This document shows positions 1 to 7,838 of a stretch of DNA of 48,228 nt, in pieces. Below the pieces are notes generated by a model. The model had not been told where the DNA came from and searched no databases. It saw only the letters and a list, made by a program, of their open reading frames with translations. The number at the start of each line of letters is the position of its first letter. The stretch's first letter is position 1. The DNA comes from Bacteroidales bacterium (lineage in GTDB: Bacteria; Bacteroidota; Bacteroidia; Bacteroidales; Paludibacteraceae), in assembly GCA_900767385.1 (NCBI GenBank), contig CAAFYY010000023.1, positions 1 to 48,228 on the forward strand, written 5' to 3'. The position numbers and the translations under genes were made by a program.

Positions 1-600
1 CGAAGGAAAAACGGCAGTTTTACGGCAATCCAGGCCGCCTTTCAGGACGGGCAGGGCGGCAAAAAGCGGGACATTTCGGCAGATTTTCTAAAAAAGATGG
101 GGGAAAATGAATGAAAGAAGGGGGCCGGGAGAGGGTGATTTTTCTTTACGAAAGGCAGATCGTGGCGGACGAAGAGGGATTTTTATGGGATATTTTAGGC
201 TGACGGACGGAGAAAACAGACGCAAAAAGGGAGATTTTTCGCGAAAGACGGGGAAAAACGGAAGTCTGGGAGGGCCAGGAAGAGGGAGATTTCTTTCATG
301 AAGCTCGGTTTTTATGAGTGAAGCAACAAAAAAAGGAAGATAGATGGATGAGTGCAGAAAAAAAAATGTCGAGAAGAGAACGGAAGGAAGACGACAGGAG
401 AAAGAAACCGCTTCCGAAAAACAAGGAGAGGAAAAGGGAGAGCACCGAAAACAGGAGCTAAAGGGGACAAGGAAGAATGGGAGCACAGAGGACAAAGAGG
501 AAGAAGAGAGATCAGAAAGAGAAAGGAGGAACCAGTCAGAAATGAGAATTAGAGTTAGACAAAACTATACTATATTATATATACTATCATTAGCGTCCTA
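1..600. other. Purine-rich tract without a convincing gene
   Basis: No reading frame here looks like a protein. The + strand is strongly purine-biased, most extreme at about 330-560, so the frames read as low-complexity Lys/Arg/Glu strings on one strand and Ser/Phe/Pro strings on the other. One frame is open from the left edge to a TGA at 112-114 (37 codons). It could be the tail of a gene outside the window, but it uses codons (CGA, AGG, CGG, GGG) that are uncommon in the neighbouring genes. An AT-rich patch at about 565-590 is followed by ordinary composition. Confidence 0.5.
120..308. repeat. Degenerate direct repeats
   Basis: The segment at 120-156 (GGGCC, GGGAGAGGGTGATTTTTC, then CGAAAG) returns in altered form at 269-304 (GGGCCAGGAAGAGGGAGATTT, then TGAAGC). 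Shorter related words, GAGGGATTTTTA near 174 and GGGAGATTTTTCGCGAAAG near 229, lie between. The copies are about 50 bp apart and none is exact. No function is evident. Confidence 0.45.
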
Positions 601-998
601 TTAAATCCCAAAATCACTCTGTGAGATATTTGAATCACAGGTAGTTGCAAGACCTTTCAGGGTAAACGGATTTGATTCTCAGTTTTGATAGACGCAAATC
701 ACCGCGAATTGAGCGTAAAACTATCGTCAATTCCTGGACAACCCAAACGTCAACAACAAACAGGATACCGAGCAGACAGTCATGGCGCTATAAGAAATTT
801 CACGAAACAACTGGATCAGTATCTCTGCAAGGCCCTTCTTTCGGTTGAGATAAGATCACGACGATAGTTCGTGGATTGTTTACGACAATTCGCATGACGC
901 CGCAGGCCTAAAAACGCCAATGGTATACTATATTTATATAAGGACAAAGAGAGGACAAGTAAAGCAAAACCTATCACAATAGTTTCACAAAAAAATCG
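601..998. other. Gap with no recognisable gene
   Basis: About 400 bp of mixed composition. The longest open frame (685-867, + strand, 60 codons) resembles nothing I recognise. A short inverted repeat, GAATTGA at about 710 and TCAATTC at about 728, could form a small hairpin. It could be a decayed gene or a long untranslated region; neither is supported. Confidence 0.4.
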
Positions 999-1006
999 TA
1001 AATTTG
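999..1006 (+). promoter_or_regulatory. Candidate -7 element for cutC
   Basis: TAAATTTG followed by C fits the Bacteroidetes -7 consensus TAnnTTTG. It lies 26 bp before the cutC start codon. No good TTTG/TTG is present 19-20 bp upstream, so only half of the promoter is convincing. Confidence 0.45.
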
Positions 1007-1032
1007 CACTTTAGATTTCCATCAAGACGACA

Positions 1033-1743
1033 ATGAGAGAGATTGAAGTTTGTGTTACTTCCCTTCACGAAGCAAAGGAAGCCTACCAGGCTGGTGCCAA
1101 ACGCATTGAATTATGCTCTGCACTCTGTACTGGCGGTGTCACCCCTTCGTACGGATGTATCAAAACAATCAGGAAAGAATTGCCAAAACTGAAAATAAAC
1201 GTTCTTATCCGTCCTCGCGGTGGCGACTTCTGCTATTCCGAAGAAGAAATTCAAACCATGCTGGAAGATATTGAGGTGTGCAAAGCATTAGGTGTTAACG
1301 GTATTGTAATCGGAGCACTCAAAGAACAAGGCGACATTGATATTGACACGGTGAAGCGTCTCATCGCTGCCGGAAAGGGGTTACGCATCACCTTCCACCG
1401 CGCTTTCGACTGTTGCAACGCGCCCTTCAACGCTTTGGAAGAGATTATTGCTTTGGGTTGCGACCGAATCCTGACTTCTGGTCAAAAGCACAACGTCACA
1501 GAAGGCAAAGAGATGCTCCGTCAGTTGGTGGAGAAAGCCAATGGCCGCATCATCATCATGCCAGGCAGCGGCGTCAACATCGACAACATCGCCGAATTGG
1601 AAGCCTACACAAAAGCCAAAGAGTTCCACTCAACAGCCCAAAACTCAGAAGAGAACGAGTGCTGCAATGAAAAATCGAAAGAGCTATTCGGCAGCAACGG
1701 CAAAAAAACGCACCGCGACATCGTAGCCGGACTAATCGGCTAA
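1033..1743 (+). CDS. cutC: CutC family protein
   Basis: This 236-residue protein is a full-length CutC family member with a TIM-barrel fold. It shows the family pattern: N-terminal EVCVTSLHEAKEAYQAGAKRIELC, the GGVTPSYG loop, the LIRPRGGDFCYS motif at about residues 57-69, and the ITFHRAFD motif at about 119-126. The family is named for copper homeostasis in E. coli, but its biochemical activity is unsettled, so a copper role should be treated as family tradition. The C-terminal 30 residues (ECCNEKSKELFGSNGKKTH) are variable and may replace a conserved segment. It is monocistronic and converges on the transglutaminase gene, with a shared terminator between them. Confidence 0.9.
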   Translation: MREIEVCVTSLHEAKEAYQAGAKRIELCSALCTGGVTPSYGCIKTIRKELPKLKINVLIRPRGGDFCYSEEEIQTMLEDIEVCKALGVNGIVIGALKEQGDIDIDTVKRLIAAGKGLRITFHRAFDCCNAPFNALEEIIALGCDRILTSGQKHNVTEGKEMLRQLVEKANGRIIIMPGSGVNIDNIAELEAYTKAKEFHSTAQNSEENECCNEKSKELFGSNGKKTHRDIVAGLIG

Positions 1744-1764
1744 TGCCATACGACACACAAAAGA

Positions 1765-1798
1765 AGAAAGGTGACAGAACTCTGCCACCTTTCTCTTT
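1765..1798. terminator. Bidirectional terminator between convergent genes
   Basis: AGAAAGGTGACAGA and TCTGCCACCTTTCT form a 14-bp stem with one A-C mismatch and a 2-4 nt loop. A T-rich stretch follows on the + strand, and an A-rich stretch precedes it, giving a T-rich exit on the - strand. It sits between cutC and the transglutaminase gene and probably ends both. Confidence 0.75.
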
Positions 1799-1817
1799 AT
1801 ATACTGACCTCTATCGA

Positions 1818-4424
1818 TTACAGTTTACTGATTACTTGTTTGATTTGAGCGCCCATTGAGGTATTGTAGCCTTGAGAGAAATAAACCACACGACCAAAGC
1901 TATCGGCAACAATCACCACAGGCAACGCAGAGCGGTCGACATGCACAGCCTCAAGAATCATGTTCAACGTCTGCTGTTGGCAATCGGCACCATAGCAAGC
2001 AATCGGTGCCAGCGGAGCCAGATATTCTTGGTATTTGGTCTGCAAACGCTCTACCCCATCCTGTTTGGCAGAGAGGAAGACTATCTTACGATTCCAATCC
2101 AACAACTCCTTTTCAATATACCCGAAATCTCGCAAAGCATGATTTGTCGGTTCGTCTCCATCACCAAGGATTGCGGCTATAAAATAGCCACGACCTGCTG
2201 CCGACAACAAAGTTGCGGGCTCTGCAGCGCCTACAGGCAAGAAGACAGGCGTCTCTGCATTGATGAAACCGAGCACTTGAACCTCATCCGTCTCCTGACG
2301 CATAACCAACGGAAGCTCCGTAGTCTGATCTTTTGCCACGTTAAAAAACTCTACATGTGCCAAGACACCACCGTTGGCCAGGCGTGTTCCAGTAGTCAGG
2401 ACATAATAGCCCTCCTCCAAGAAACAGCCATCTTTCAGCATCGTAACCCACGAAGCCTCAGCGCCCAACTCCGTATTCTCTCCTTCGTCAAACTCCAGTA
2501 AACGGTCTTCGCAAGAGTGGATTTTCGCAATCGTGAAGTGACGGTAATAGGTTGGATTCGGGAGGTAAGGCGATGGCACATAAGTTGCAAACAGACGGCC
2601 TTGAGGTGCAGCCAAAGCGTCGACGTCAGAATCAGTGGCTGCCTCAAAACTGACATCCAACCACTCCTTATCGAAATACTGGGTCTTACCAGTCACCAAG
2701 TCGTAACGAGCGGCGATGCCATAGGCGCGGCACAATGCCACGAAAAAGATATCGCGAGAGCGAGAGTCTGCCATACGGCTACGGCCAACGCCATCCGGGG
2801 TCATCCTCAAACGCTGCGGATTATACTCATCTAAAATCGTGACTGAATCGAGAACGAATCGCACAACATCCTTTACAGAAGCCGTCTCGCCAAGCAATGT
2901 GGAGAGTTGGGCGCGATGCGGCATCAGCATCTCGCCTTCGACACGCGGGCACAAAACATATTTTGCCCACATCGAATCGCCGCTATGCTCCGTATTATCC
3001 AAAGCATCAGCAAGCACCTCATAGGAAACATCCCTCAAATCCTTTTCAGATAAAGTCGAGAGCAAGAGCATGACATCCTCACTTCTCTCCGCATAATCAT
3101 TAATCAGCTTCTCAAGAGTCACATGGTTTCCATACGAAGCCACAAGAAAAGACTTGAACTCGGAATCACAGGCGGAATCAGCCACGAAAGTCGACATATA
3201 CTTCCCGCGGATGGCATCTTCTGCCGCCAATCTAATATTATTGTTTTCAATCTGCGCTGGAGTCACGTCCGTTTCTATGCGACCTTCCTTAGGAGGGTTG
3301 ACATCGATATCGAGGCTGAAGTCATCATCTTGAGCACGATTGAGCACAACCTCCAACTCCATCTCCGAAGCAGGGAGTTTCTCAACCGCGAAATGTTCGC
3401 CGTCTGTTGCCCAGACGACAAGGTCACCAATGCCGGTAGTCAATGCCGCAGCACCATTTTCATCAGCCACAACCTCAGCCACCGTATAGAACTCGGCATA
3501 GTTATATATTTTGAACTTCACCTTGGCTCCAGCCACCGGCTTGCCGTCAAGACCAACAACCCTTACCGTAGAACGCTTGGTAGGAAGATAGCCGTCAACA
3601 ACATTGATTGTCGTGTAGCATTTTGTTCTATTGATAACATCCTCCATGCCGCGATAGTCGCCGAACACAGAAGTATGAAGCAACATAGCACGAGCTACCG
3701 GCTCGTTGAACCACGCCAGATTCAGCACCGGTTCTGGTTCGCAAGCGCCCATGAACCACCACTTCCCATCCACATAGACCTCAATCCAGGCGTGGTTGTC
3801 ATCGGTATGTGCCCATCTTGGGGTATAGACCTGACGAGCAGGGATGCCGACAGTGCGCATCGCTGCCGTCGCCAGCACCGACTCTTCGCCGCAGCGACCA
3901 AACGACGTCTTGATGGTTGCCATCGGAGAAGAGGTGCGTCCGTCGGTAGGACGATAGGTGACCTGCTCATGACACCAGTGGTTGATTTCCAACGCAGCCT
4001 CGCGCATTGACAAGCCCTTCACCCTTGAGGCGAGTGTGTCGTAGTAGAAGGTGCGAAACTCATCGAGATTCTCGTTGTTCACACGAACAGGCAACACGAA
4101 GTGGCGGAACACCTCCTCTGGGATGCTGTCACACCAAGGCATCTCATCCTTGGCGCGGAGCGTTGCACGAACATTTTCAAGATAATAAGCACCAGGATGA
4201 TCCACGATGTCGGCCAATGGCATAGAGGCATACAGCCACTCCATCGCCTCGCGTTCCACCTGAGTCATCTCGGAATCGAAGACTGAGTCGGAGTTGAACA
4301 TAAACGAACGAGTCTCAAACTCCTTATGTGTATCCTTTCTGTAGGCAGAGTCTGTTATGAAGTGTTTTCCTCCGCATGAAAGGAGAACAAAGCACCCAAC
4401 AAGAAGAACGAAATACTTTCTCAT
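1818..4424 (-). CDS. Transglutaminase-domain lipoprotein
   Basis: This 868-residue protein has a lipoprotein signal ending in LLSC (Cys17), so it is likely anchored in the envelope. A transglutaminase-like core follows, with Cys178 in FGRCGEES and His211 in NHAWIEVY. The position where the triad Asp normally lies, 15 residues after the His, is Gly226, and Glu229 in ACEPEP is nearby. Next comes an Ig-like or carboxypeptidase-regulatory segment (about 285-350), a second papain-like stretch around 535-580, and a C-terminal segment (about 760-868) reminiscent of a thioredoxin-like fold. Such proteins are thought to be peptidases or amidases, but the substrate is unknown. Its ATG overlaps the TAA of the upstream fucosidase by one base, implying translational coupling. 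Confidence 0.8.
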   Translation of the reverse strand: MRKYFVLLVGCFVLLSCGGKHFITDSAYRKDTHKEFETRSFMFNSDSVFDSEMTQVEREAMEWLYASMPLADIVDHPGAYYLENVRATLRAKDEMPWCDSIPEEVFRHFVLPVRVNNENLDEFRTFYYDTLASRVKGLSMREAALEINHWCHEQVTYRPTDGRTSSPMATIKTSFGRCGEESVLATAAMRTVGIPARQVYTPRWAHTDDNHAWIEVYVDGKWWFMGACEPEPVLNLAWFNEPVARAMLLHTSVFGDYRGMEDVINRTKCYTTINVVDGYLPTKRSTVRVVGLDGKPVAGAKVKFKIYNYAEFYTVAEVVADENGAAALTTGIGDLVVWATDGEHFAVEKLPASEMELEVVLNRAQDDDFSLDIDVNPPKEGRIETDVTPAQIENNNIRLAAEDAIRGKYMSTFVADSACDSEFKSFLVASYGNHVTLEKLINDYAERSEDVMLLLSTLSEKDLRDVSYEVLADALDNTEHSGDSMWAKYVLCPRVEGEMLMPHRAQLSTLLGETASVKDVVRFVLDSVTILDEYNPQRLRMTPDGVGRSRMADSRSRDIFFVALCRAYGIAARYDLVTGKTQYFDKEWLDVSFEAATDSDVDALAAPQGRLFATYVPSPYLPNPTYYRHFTIAKIHSCEDRLLEFDEGENTELGAEASWVTMLKDGCFLEEGYYVLTTGTRLANGGVLAHVEFFNVAKDQTTELPLVMRQETDEVQVLGFINAETPVFLPVGAAEPATLLSAAGRGYFIAAILGDGDEPTNHALRDFGYIEKELLDWNRKIVFLSAKQDGVERLQTKYQEYLAPLAPIACYGADCQQQTLNMILEAVHVDRSALPVVIVADSFGRVVYFSQGYNTSMGAQIKQVISKL

Positions 4425-5764
4425 TATATCTTATTTTTAAATTCCAATTCTACGATAAAGTCAACGTCATCGGTCTGTTCCTTTCCGAACGAGAGCACGA
4501 TACCCTCTTTGACTTGAGTAAACTTAACTGGCTTGCCATCTGAGAAGGCTTTTGCTTTCAGCAATTTGTTGCCTTGATATGGCAGGAAGATGGTCTGATT
4601 AGGCTCAAGCACATGAACATAGAGGATATTGTCCTTTTGGGTTGTCACACCCCACTCTGCCGGAGCCACCACACCGCCACGGGTCTCGTAGATAGTCTTA
4701 CCATTCTTGTTCATCCACTCACCCATATCGTTCAGACGCTTCAAAGCCTCAGCGGGAAGTTCACCGTTTGGTTGAGGGCCGATATTGAGAAGGAGGTTGG
4801 CACCTTTGCCCGCGGTCCTTACCAGATACTGAATGAGGAATTTCGAGCTCTTATAGAGTGAGTCGGTGATGTTATAGCCCCAGGTTCTGTTCATGGTCTG
4901 ACATGTCTCGAGGGGAAGGCGACTGATGGCCTGCTCCGAGTAGCCGTAGAGGTTCTGTCCCGGGATGTCGCGTTCAAAAATCTGAATATCTTCACCTGGG
5001 ATGATGTCGATATGGTGATTATTAGCCACGAGGCAAGCAGGCTGAAGACTATGAATCAATTCGTATTGAGAATAGAGGTCCCAACGCTCAGGTTTCATGC
5101 CACCTTCTTCTTCGTCGCGGTCCCAAAGACCATCAAACCAGATGGCGCCGATAGGGCCGTAGTTGGTGAGCAGTTCGGTCAACTGACCTTTCATAAAGTC
5201 GATATAGTGTTCCCAAGTGCCATCCAGTTGGCGGTGGGTGCCATGACCGGTACGACCAAGAGGCACGTAGTCATCGCGTCCCCAGTCAAGGTGAGAATAA
5301 TAGAAATGAAGACGGATGTCGTATTTATGACAAGCATCAGCCAACTCTTTCAGGATGTCGCGACCAAACGGGGTGGCATCAACGACATTATATGGGCTTT
5401 GAGCCGAATGGAAGAGCGAGAATCCGTCGTGGTGGCGGGAGGTGATGCAGATATACTTCGCACCAGAGTTCTTGATTGCCTTCACCCACGCATCCGCATC
5501 AAACTTTACAGGATTGAAAGCAGACGCGAGTTTCTCATATTCCTTATGATCGATATCGCGATTGTGCATTACCCACTCGCCCTGTCCCAACATGGAATAG
5601 AGTCCCCAGTGGATGAAGATACCGAATTTGTTGTCTTGGAATGTTTCACGCGCCTGAAGATTTTCTTTGGTAGGCTTGTAGTTTTCCTGCGCAGCCGAAG
5701 GCAGCAGCGAACTGAGCCCAAGAGCCAGGCACAGTGTCAGAAGGATTTTGTTTGTTTTATTCAT
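4424..5764 (-). CDS. Alpha-L-fucosidase (GH29)
   Basis: A 446-residue secreted glycoside hydrolase of family GH29, which removes alpha-L-fucose from glycans. A signal peptide ends near residue 25 (PSAAQE). The family landmarks are KFGIFIHWGLYS (about 46-57), ITSRHHDGFSLF (about 107-118) and AIWFDGLWD, whose Asp211 is the expected nucleophile. The start at 5764 is chosen because it begins directly at the signal peptide. An upstream in-frame ATG at 5821 lies inside the rpsT terminator hairpin. A weak -7-like TCTCTTTG (5782-5789) precedes the gene. It is the first gene of a pair with the transglutaminase-domain lipoprotein (one-base TAATG overlap). It lacks an obvious type IX sorting tail. Confidence 0.92.
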   Translation of the reverse strand: MNKTNKILLTLCLALGLSSLLPSAAQENYKPTKENLQARETFQDNKFGIFIHWGLYSMLGQGEWVMHNRDIDHKEYEKLASAFNPVKFDADAWVKAIKNSGAKYICITSRHHDGFSLFHSAQSPYNVVDATPFGRDILKELADACHKYDIRLHFYYSHLDWGRDDYVPLGRTGHGTHRQLDGTWEHYIDFMKGQLTELLTNYGPIGAIWFDGLWDRDEEEGGMKPERWDLYSQYELIHSLQPACLVANNHHIDIIPGEDIQIFERDIPGQNLYGYSEQAISRLPLETCQTMNRTWGYNITDSLYKSSKFLIQYLVRTAGKGANLLLNIGPQPNGELPAEALKRLNDMGEWMNKNGKTIYETRGGVVAPAEWGVTTQKDNILYVHVLEPNQTIFLPYQGNKLLKAKAFSDGKPVKFTQVKEGIVLSFGKEQTDDVDFIVELEFKNKI

Positions 5765-5806
5765 AGAAAAAGGGGTAGAATCAAAGAGAGAGAGACGAAC
5801 ATATAC

Positions 5807-5841
5807 AAAAAGAGAACTCATCTTTTTACAGAAGAGTTCTC
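5807..5841 (-). terminator. Terminator after rpsT
   Basis: GAGAACTC (5812-5819) and GAGTTCTC (5834-5841) form an 8-bp perfect stem. On the - strand it is followed at once by TTTTT (5811-5807). It lies 26 bp after the rpsT stop codon. Confidence 0.8.
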
Positions 5842-5866
5842 ATATTGTAAAGCGTAGAGTACGCTA

Positions 5867-6121
5867 TTAGGCCATCTTGTTGACTTGCAAAGCCAATTTT
5901 GATTTCAAGTTGTTGGCTTTGTTTCTGTGGATGATGTTTCTCTTTGCGAGTTTGTCAAGCATTGAAGAAATCTTTGGAAGCATAGCAACAGCTTCAGATT
6001 TTTCAGCTGTAGCACGGAATGCGCGAACTGCATTGCGAACAGTCTTTGCATAGTATTTGTTATGCAAACGACGTGTGCGAATCTGACGAATTCTCTTAAC
6101 TGATGATTTATGATTTGCCAT
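5867..6121 (-). CDS. rpsT: 30S ribosomal protein S20
   Basis: The 84-residue protein is typical S20: it starts MANHKSSVKRIRQ and is rich in Lys, Arg and Ala throughout. It binds 16S rRNA early in small-subunit assembly and forms a helical bundle. Length matches the family. It starts 20 bp after the tRNA-Glu gene on the same strand, so the two are probably co-transcribed from the promoter at 6256-6286 and ended by the hairpin at 5807-5841. Confidence 0.97.
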   Translation of the reverse strand: MANHKSSVKRIRQIRTRRLHNKYYAKTVRNAVRAFRATAEKSEAVAMLPKISSMLDKLAKRNIIHRNKANNLKSKLALQVNKMA

Positions 6122-6141
6122 TTTATTTTCTTGTTTTAGTG

Positions 6142-6213
6142 TAGCCCATAGCAGAATCGAACTGCTCTTTCAAGAATGAAAATCTTGCGTCCTAACCGAT
6201 AGACGAATGGGCC
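6142..6213 (-). tRNA. tRNA-Glu (UUC anticodon)
   Basis: On the - strand the sequence folds into a complete cloverleaf of 72 nt without an encoded CCA. The acceptor stem is GGCCCAT paired with ATGGGCT (one G-U pair), with discriminator base A. The anticodon stem CAAGA/TCTTG holds the 7-nt loop TTTTCAT, giving anticodon TTC (glutamate). The T loop is TTCGATT. The 3' end is followed by C, not CCA. Confidence 0.95.
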
Positions 6214-6255
6214 ATCATTTTTCCGACCGATAATTCATCGGCCGAATTGCGAGTG

Positions 6256-6286
6256 CAAAAGTATAGCTTTTTCTAATACCAGCAAA
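6256..6286 (-). promoter_or_regulatory. Promoter of tRNA-Glu and rpsT
   Basis: On the - strand, TTTG (6286-6283), exactly 19 bp, then TACTTTTG (6263-6256). This matches the Bacteroidetes housekeeping promoter at both elements. Transcription should begin near 6249, about 36 bp before the tRNA. Confidence 0.8.
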
Positions 6287-6360
6287 GTTTTTGAAGATAT
6301 TTTTTCAAACTTTTTATTTCAATACTGAATACCAGAGCGTTAAATTATTTCTTCTCGTGT

Positions 6361-7095
6361 TTATTCAGTGATTTTCCAGTCGATTTTCATCGTACAGACG
6401 GGTTTTTCGTTGCGTTTGATACCACAATATGACGATGATTCTTCCGTTTTTTGCGCAACGACAACATTTTCTCCGTAGTAGGACTCAGCTGAGTAGTTGA
6501 TTGTGCACCCTATGATTTCTCTGTTTTCAACCACAGATATTGGCAACGCGTTCATCATCCAATCGACATAGCGGGTGCTGTTTACATGATGATTGAAATC
6601 GAGGTCGCTGTATACTACACGATGTTCCCAGCAACTGTCGGGCTCGTTGGTCATCGGGATATGGCGAGGACGAGCGCAATCAATCTTGTCGCCTTGAATA
6701 GCCTCAACGAGATAGCTTTGGGTCATGAGGTTGATTGGCTGACGTGTCTGAACGTCGATGATTGACCACATGCTGCAAGCGGAGCCCAACTCTACCCCAT
6801 TGCCGTCCGTCATCAGAAAATTTCGGGTGGACACGATATTATTACAGCTCTCAATCCATGTAGCAACGTTGAAGTTGCTTTCCGACTGAGGTAGTTGATT
6901 CAGTTTCAGACTTAACCGTGAGAGCACCCAAGTCAGTCCTTGCTGATTCAACTGAATGGTGCCGAAGGCGTTGTCGTCTGCCGCCATGCAAGCGGCATTG
7001 AGCAAAGCGCGAACGATGGCAGAGAGCGACATGCGGTTGGTGCAGTCGATATCCTGCTGATACGCACGGAAGGTAAAGGTATGTATCGGTGTCAT
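6361..7095 (-). CDS. Acyl-ACP thioesterase
   Basis: A 244-residue acyl-ACP thioesterase (Fat family, double hot-dog fold) that releases free fatty acids from acyl carrier protein. It begins with the first hot-dog domain (MTPIHTFTFRAYQQDID). The second holds SDLDFNHHVNSTRYVDWMM (about 163-181); the Asn/His of the DFNHHVN motif are the expected active-site residues. The start at 7095 is preferred because upstream in-frame residues are the shadow of yidD. It follows yidD by 10 bp, as the last gene of the hemD-rnpA-yidD run. The 3' flank (about 6284-6313) has only a weak AT-rich inverted repeat as a possible terminator. Confidence 0.88.
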   Translation of the reverse strand: MTPIHTFTFRAYQQDIDCTNRMSLSAIVRALLNAACMAADDNAFGTIQLNQQGLTWVLSRLSLKLNQLPQSESNFNVATWIESCNNIVSTRNFLMTDGNGVELGSACSMWSIIDVQTRQPINLMTQSYLVEAIQGDKIDCARPRHIPMTNEPDSCWEHRVVYSDLDFNHHVNSTRYVDWMMNALPISVVENREIIGCTINYSAESYYGENVVVAQKTEESSSYCGIKRNEKPVCTMKIDWKITE

Positions 7096-7105
7096 GGAAG
7101 TTTTT

Positions 7106-7327
7106 CTAAGGAACAGGATCGTAGCCGCTGCCGCCCCAAGGGTGACATCGCAGCAGACGTTTGATTGCCAACCACAATCCCTTGAACGGACCATATTTAC
7201 GAATCGCCTCTATCGCATATTGCGAGCAGGTCGGCGTATAGCGGCATGAAGGGGGAGTCAGCGGAGAGATGCAACGCTGATAGAAGCGGATGGGAAGGAT
7301 CAGGAGTTTTACCAAGAACTTACGCAT
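7106..7327 (-). CDS. yidD: Membrane protein insertion efficiency factor YidD
   Basis: This 73-residue protein has the whole YidD signature: an N-terminal hydrophobic segment (LVKLLILPIRFYQ), then CRYTPTCSQYAIEAIRKYG with its conserved cysteines, and the ending CHPWGGSGYDPVP. It is a small membrane-associated protein thought to help YidC insert inner-membrane proteins. It sits directly after rnpA (13 bp), the order seen in many bacteria, although rpmH, the usual partner upstream, is absent here. Confidence 0.95.
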   Translation of the reverse strand: MRKFLVKLLILPIRFYQRCISPLTPPSCRYTPTCSQYAIEAIRKYGPFKGLWLAIKRLLRCHPWGGSGYDPVP

Positions 7328-7340
7328 AATGTCTCAACAG

Positions 7341-7760
7341 TTATTCCGGACAACACTCTCCACCCTTCGGCTGTTCTTCCGTCGGGGCAAGGTCTCGCAC
7401 CACTTCCGTCAACAGATGACGCATCGCACGGTTCATCTGCTCGGAGGCAGGCAATTGGGTATGACTCATCACAAAGGCGAGATGGAGGCCGCGGCTGCCC
7501 TCTTGAAGAACGGGATCGAGGAGTTCGCGATTTTGTCGGAACGATTCGCGAATCAGACGTTTAACTCGATTTCGGTCGACGGCATGCTTGAAGCGTTTCT
7601 TGGCCACACTGCACAGGATAGCCACCTCCCCGACCTCTTCCGTCGGAAGGTAAAACATCAGGAGAGGGAAGGCAAACGAGCGCTTTCCCTTGGCAAAGAG
7701 CCTACTGATTTCGATATCGTGGTTCAGTCGCTCCGACTTTTTCAATCCGTGCAGTGTCAT
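7341..7760 (-). CDS. rnpA: Ribonuclease P protein component
   Basis: A 139-residue RNase P protein subunit, which binds the catalytic RNA and helps cleave the 5' leader of pre-tRNAs. The family motif KRFKHAVDRNRVKRLIRESFR is at about residues 54-74, preceded by the basic FAKGKRSFAFPLLMFY strand. The C-terminal 20 residues are variable and rich in Glu and Cys. The gene starts 10 bp after the T-run of a terminator-like hairpin (7770-7813) following hemD, so it may be expressed by read-through or from an unrecognised promoter. Confidence 0.92.
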   Translation of the reverse strand: MTLHGLKKSERLNHDIEISRLFAKGKRSFAFPLLMFYLPTEEVGEVAILCSVAKKRFKHAVDRNRVKRLIRESFRQNRELLDPVLQEGSRGLHLAFVMSHTQLPASEQMNRAMRHLLTEVVRDLAPTEEQPKGGECCPE

Positions 7761-7769
7761 ATCTCAAAC

Positions 7770-7813
7770 AAAAACATCTCGAAGGATGCACTTTGCAGTA
7801 CACCTCCGAGATG
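7770..7813 (-). terminator. Terminator or attenuator between hemD and rnpA
   Basis: CATCTCGAAGG (7775-7785) and CCTCCGAGATG (7803-7813) form an 11-bp stem with one mismatch. On the - strand a T-rich run (TTTTTGTTTG) follows. It ends hemD transcripts at least in part. Confidence 0.65.
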
Positions 7814-7838
7814 CCTTATTGTTTAACGTCCCACAAGT

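Noticed and set aside
88..495. 135-residue open frame on the - strand
   Set aside because: Ser/Phe/Pro-rich low complexity that is the mirror of the purine-biased + strand, with no motif or homologue.
344..604. 86-residue Lys/Glu/Arg-rich frame on the + strand
   Set aside because: Composition follows the purine tract, no start signal and no homologue-like feature.
685..867. 60-residue frame on the + strand
   Set aside because: No recognisable family, promoter or ribosome site; likely chance.
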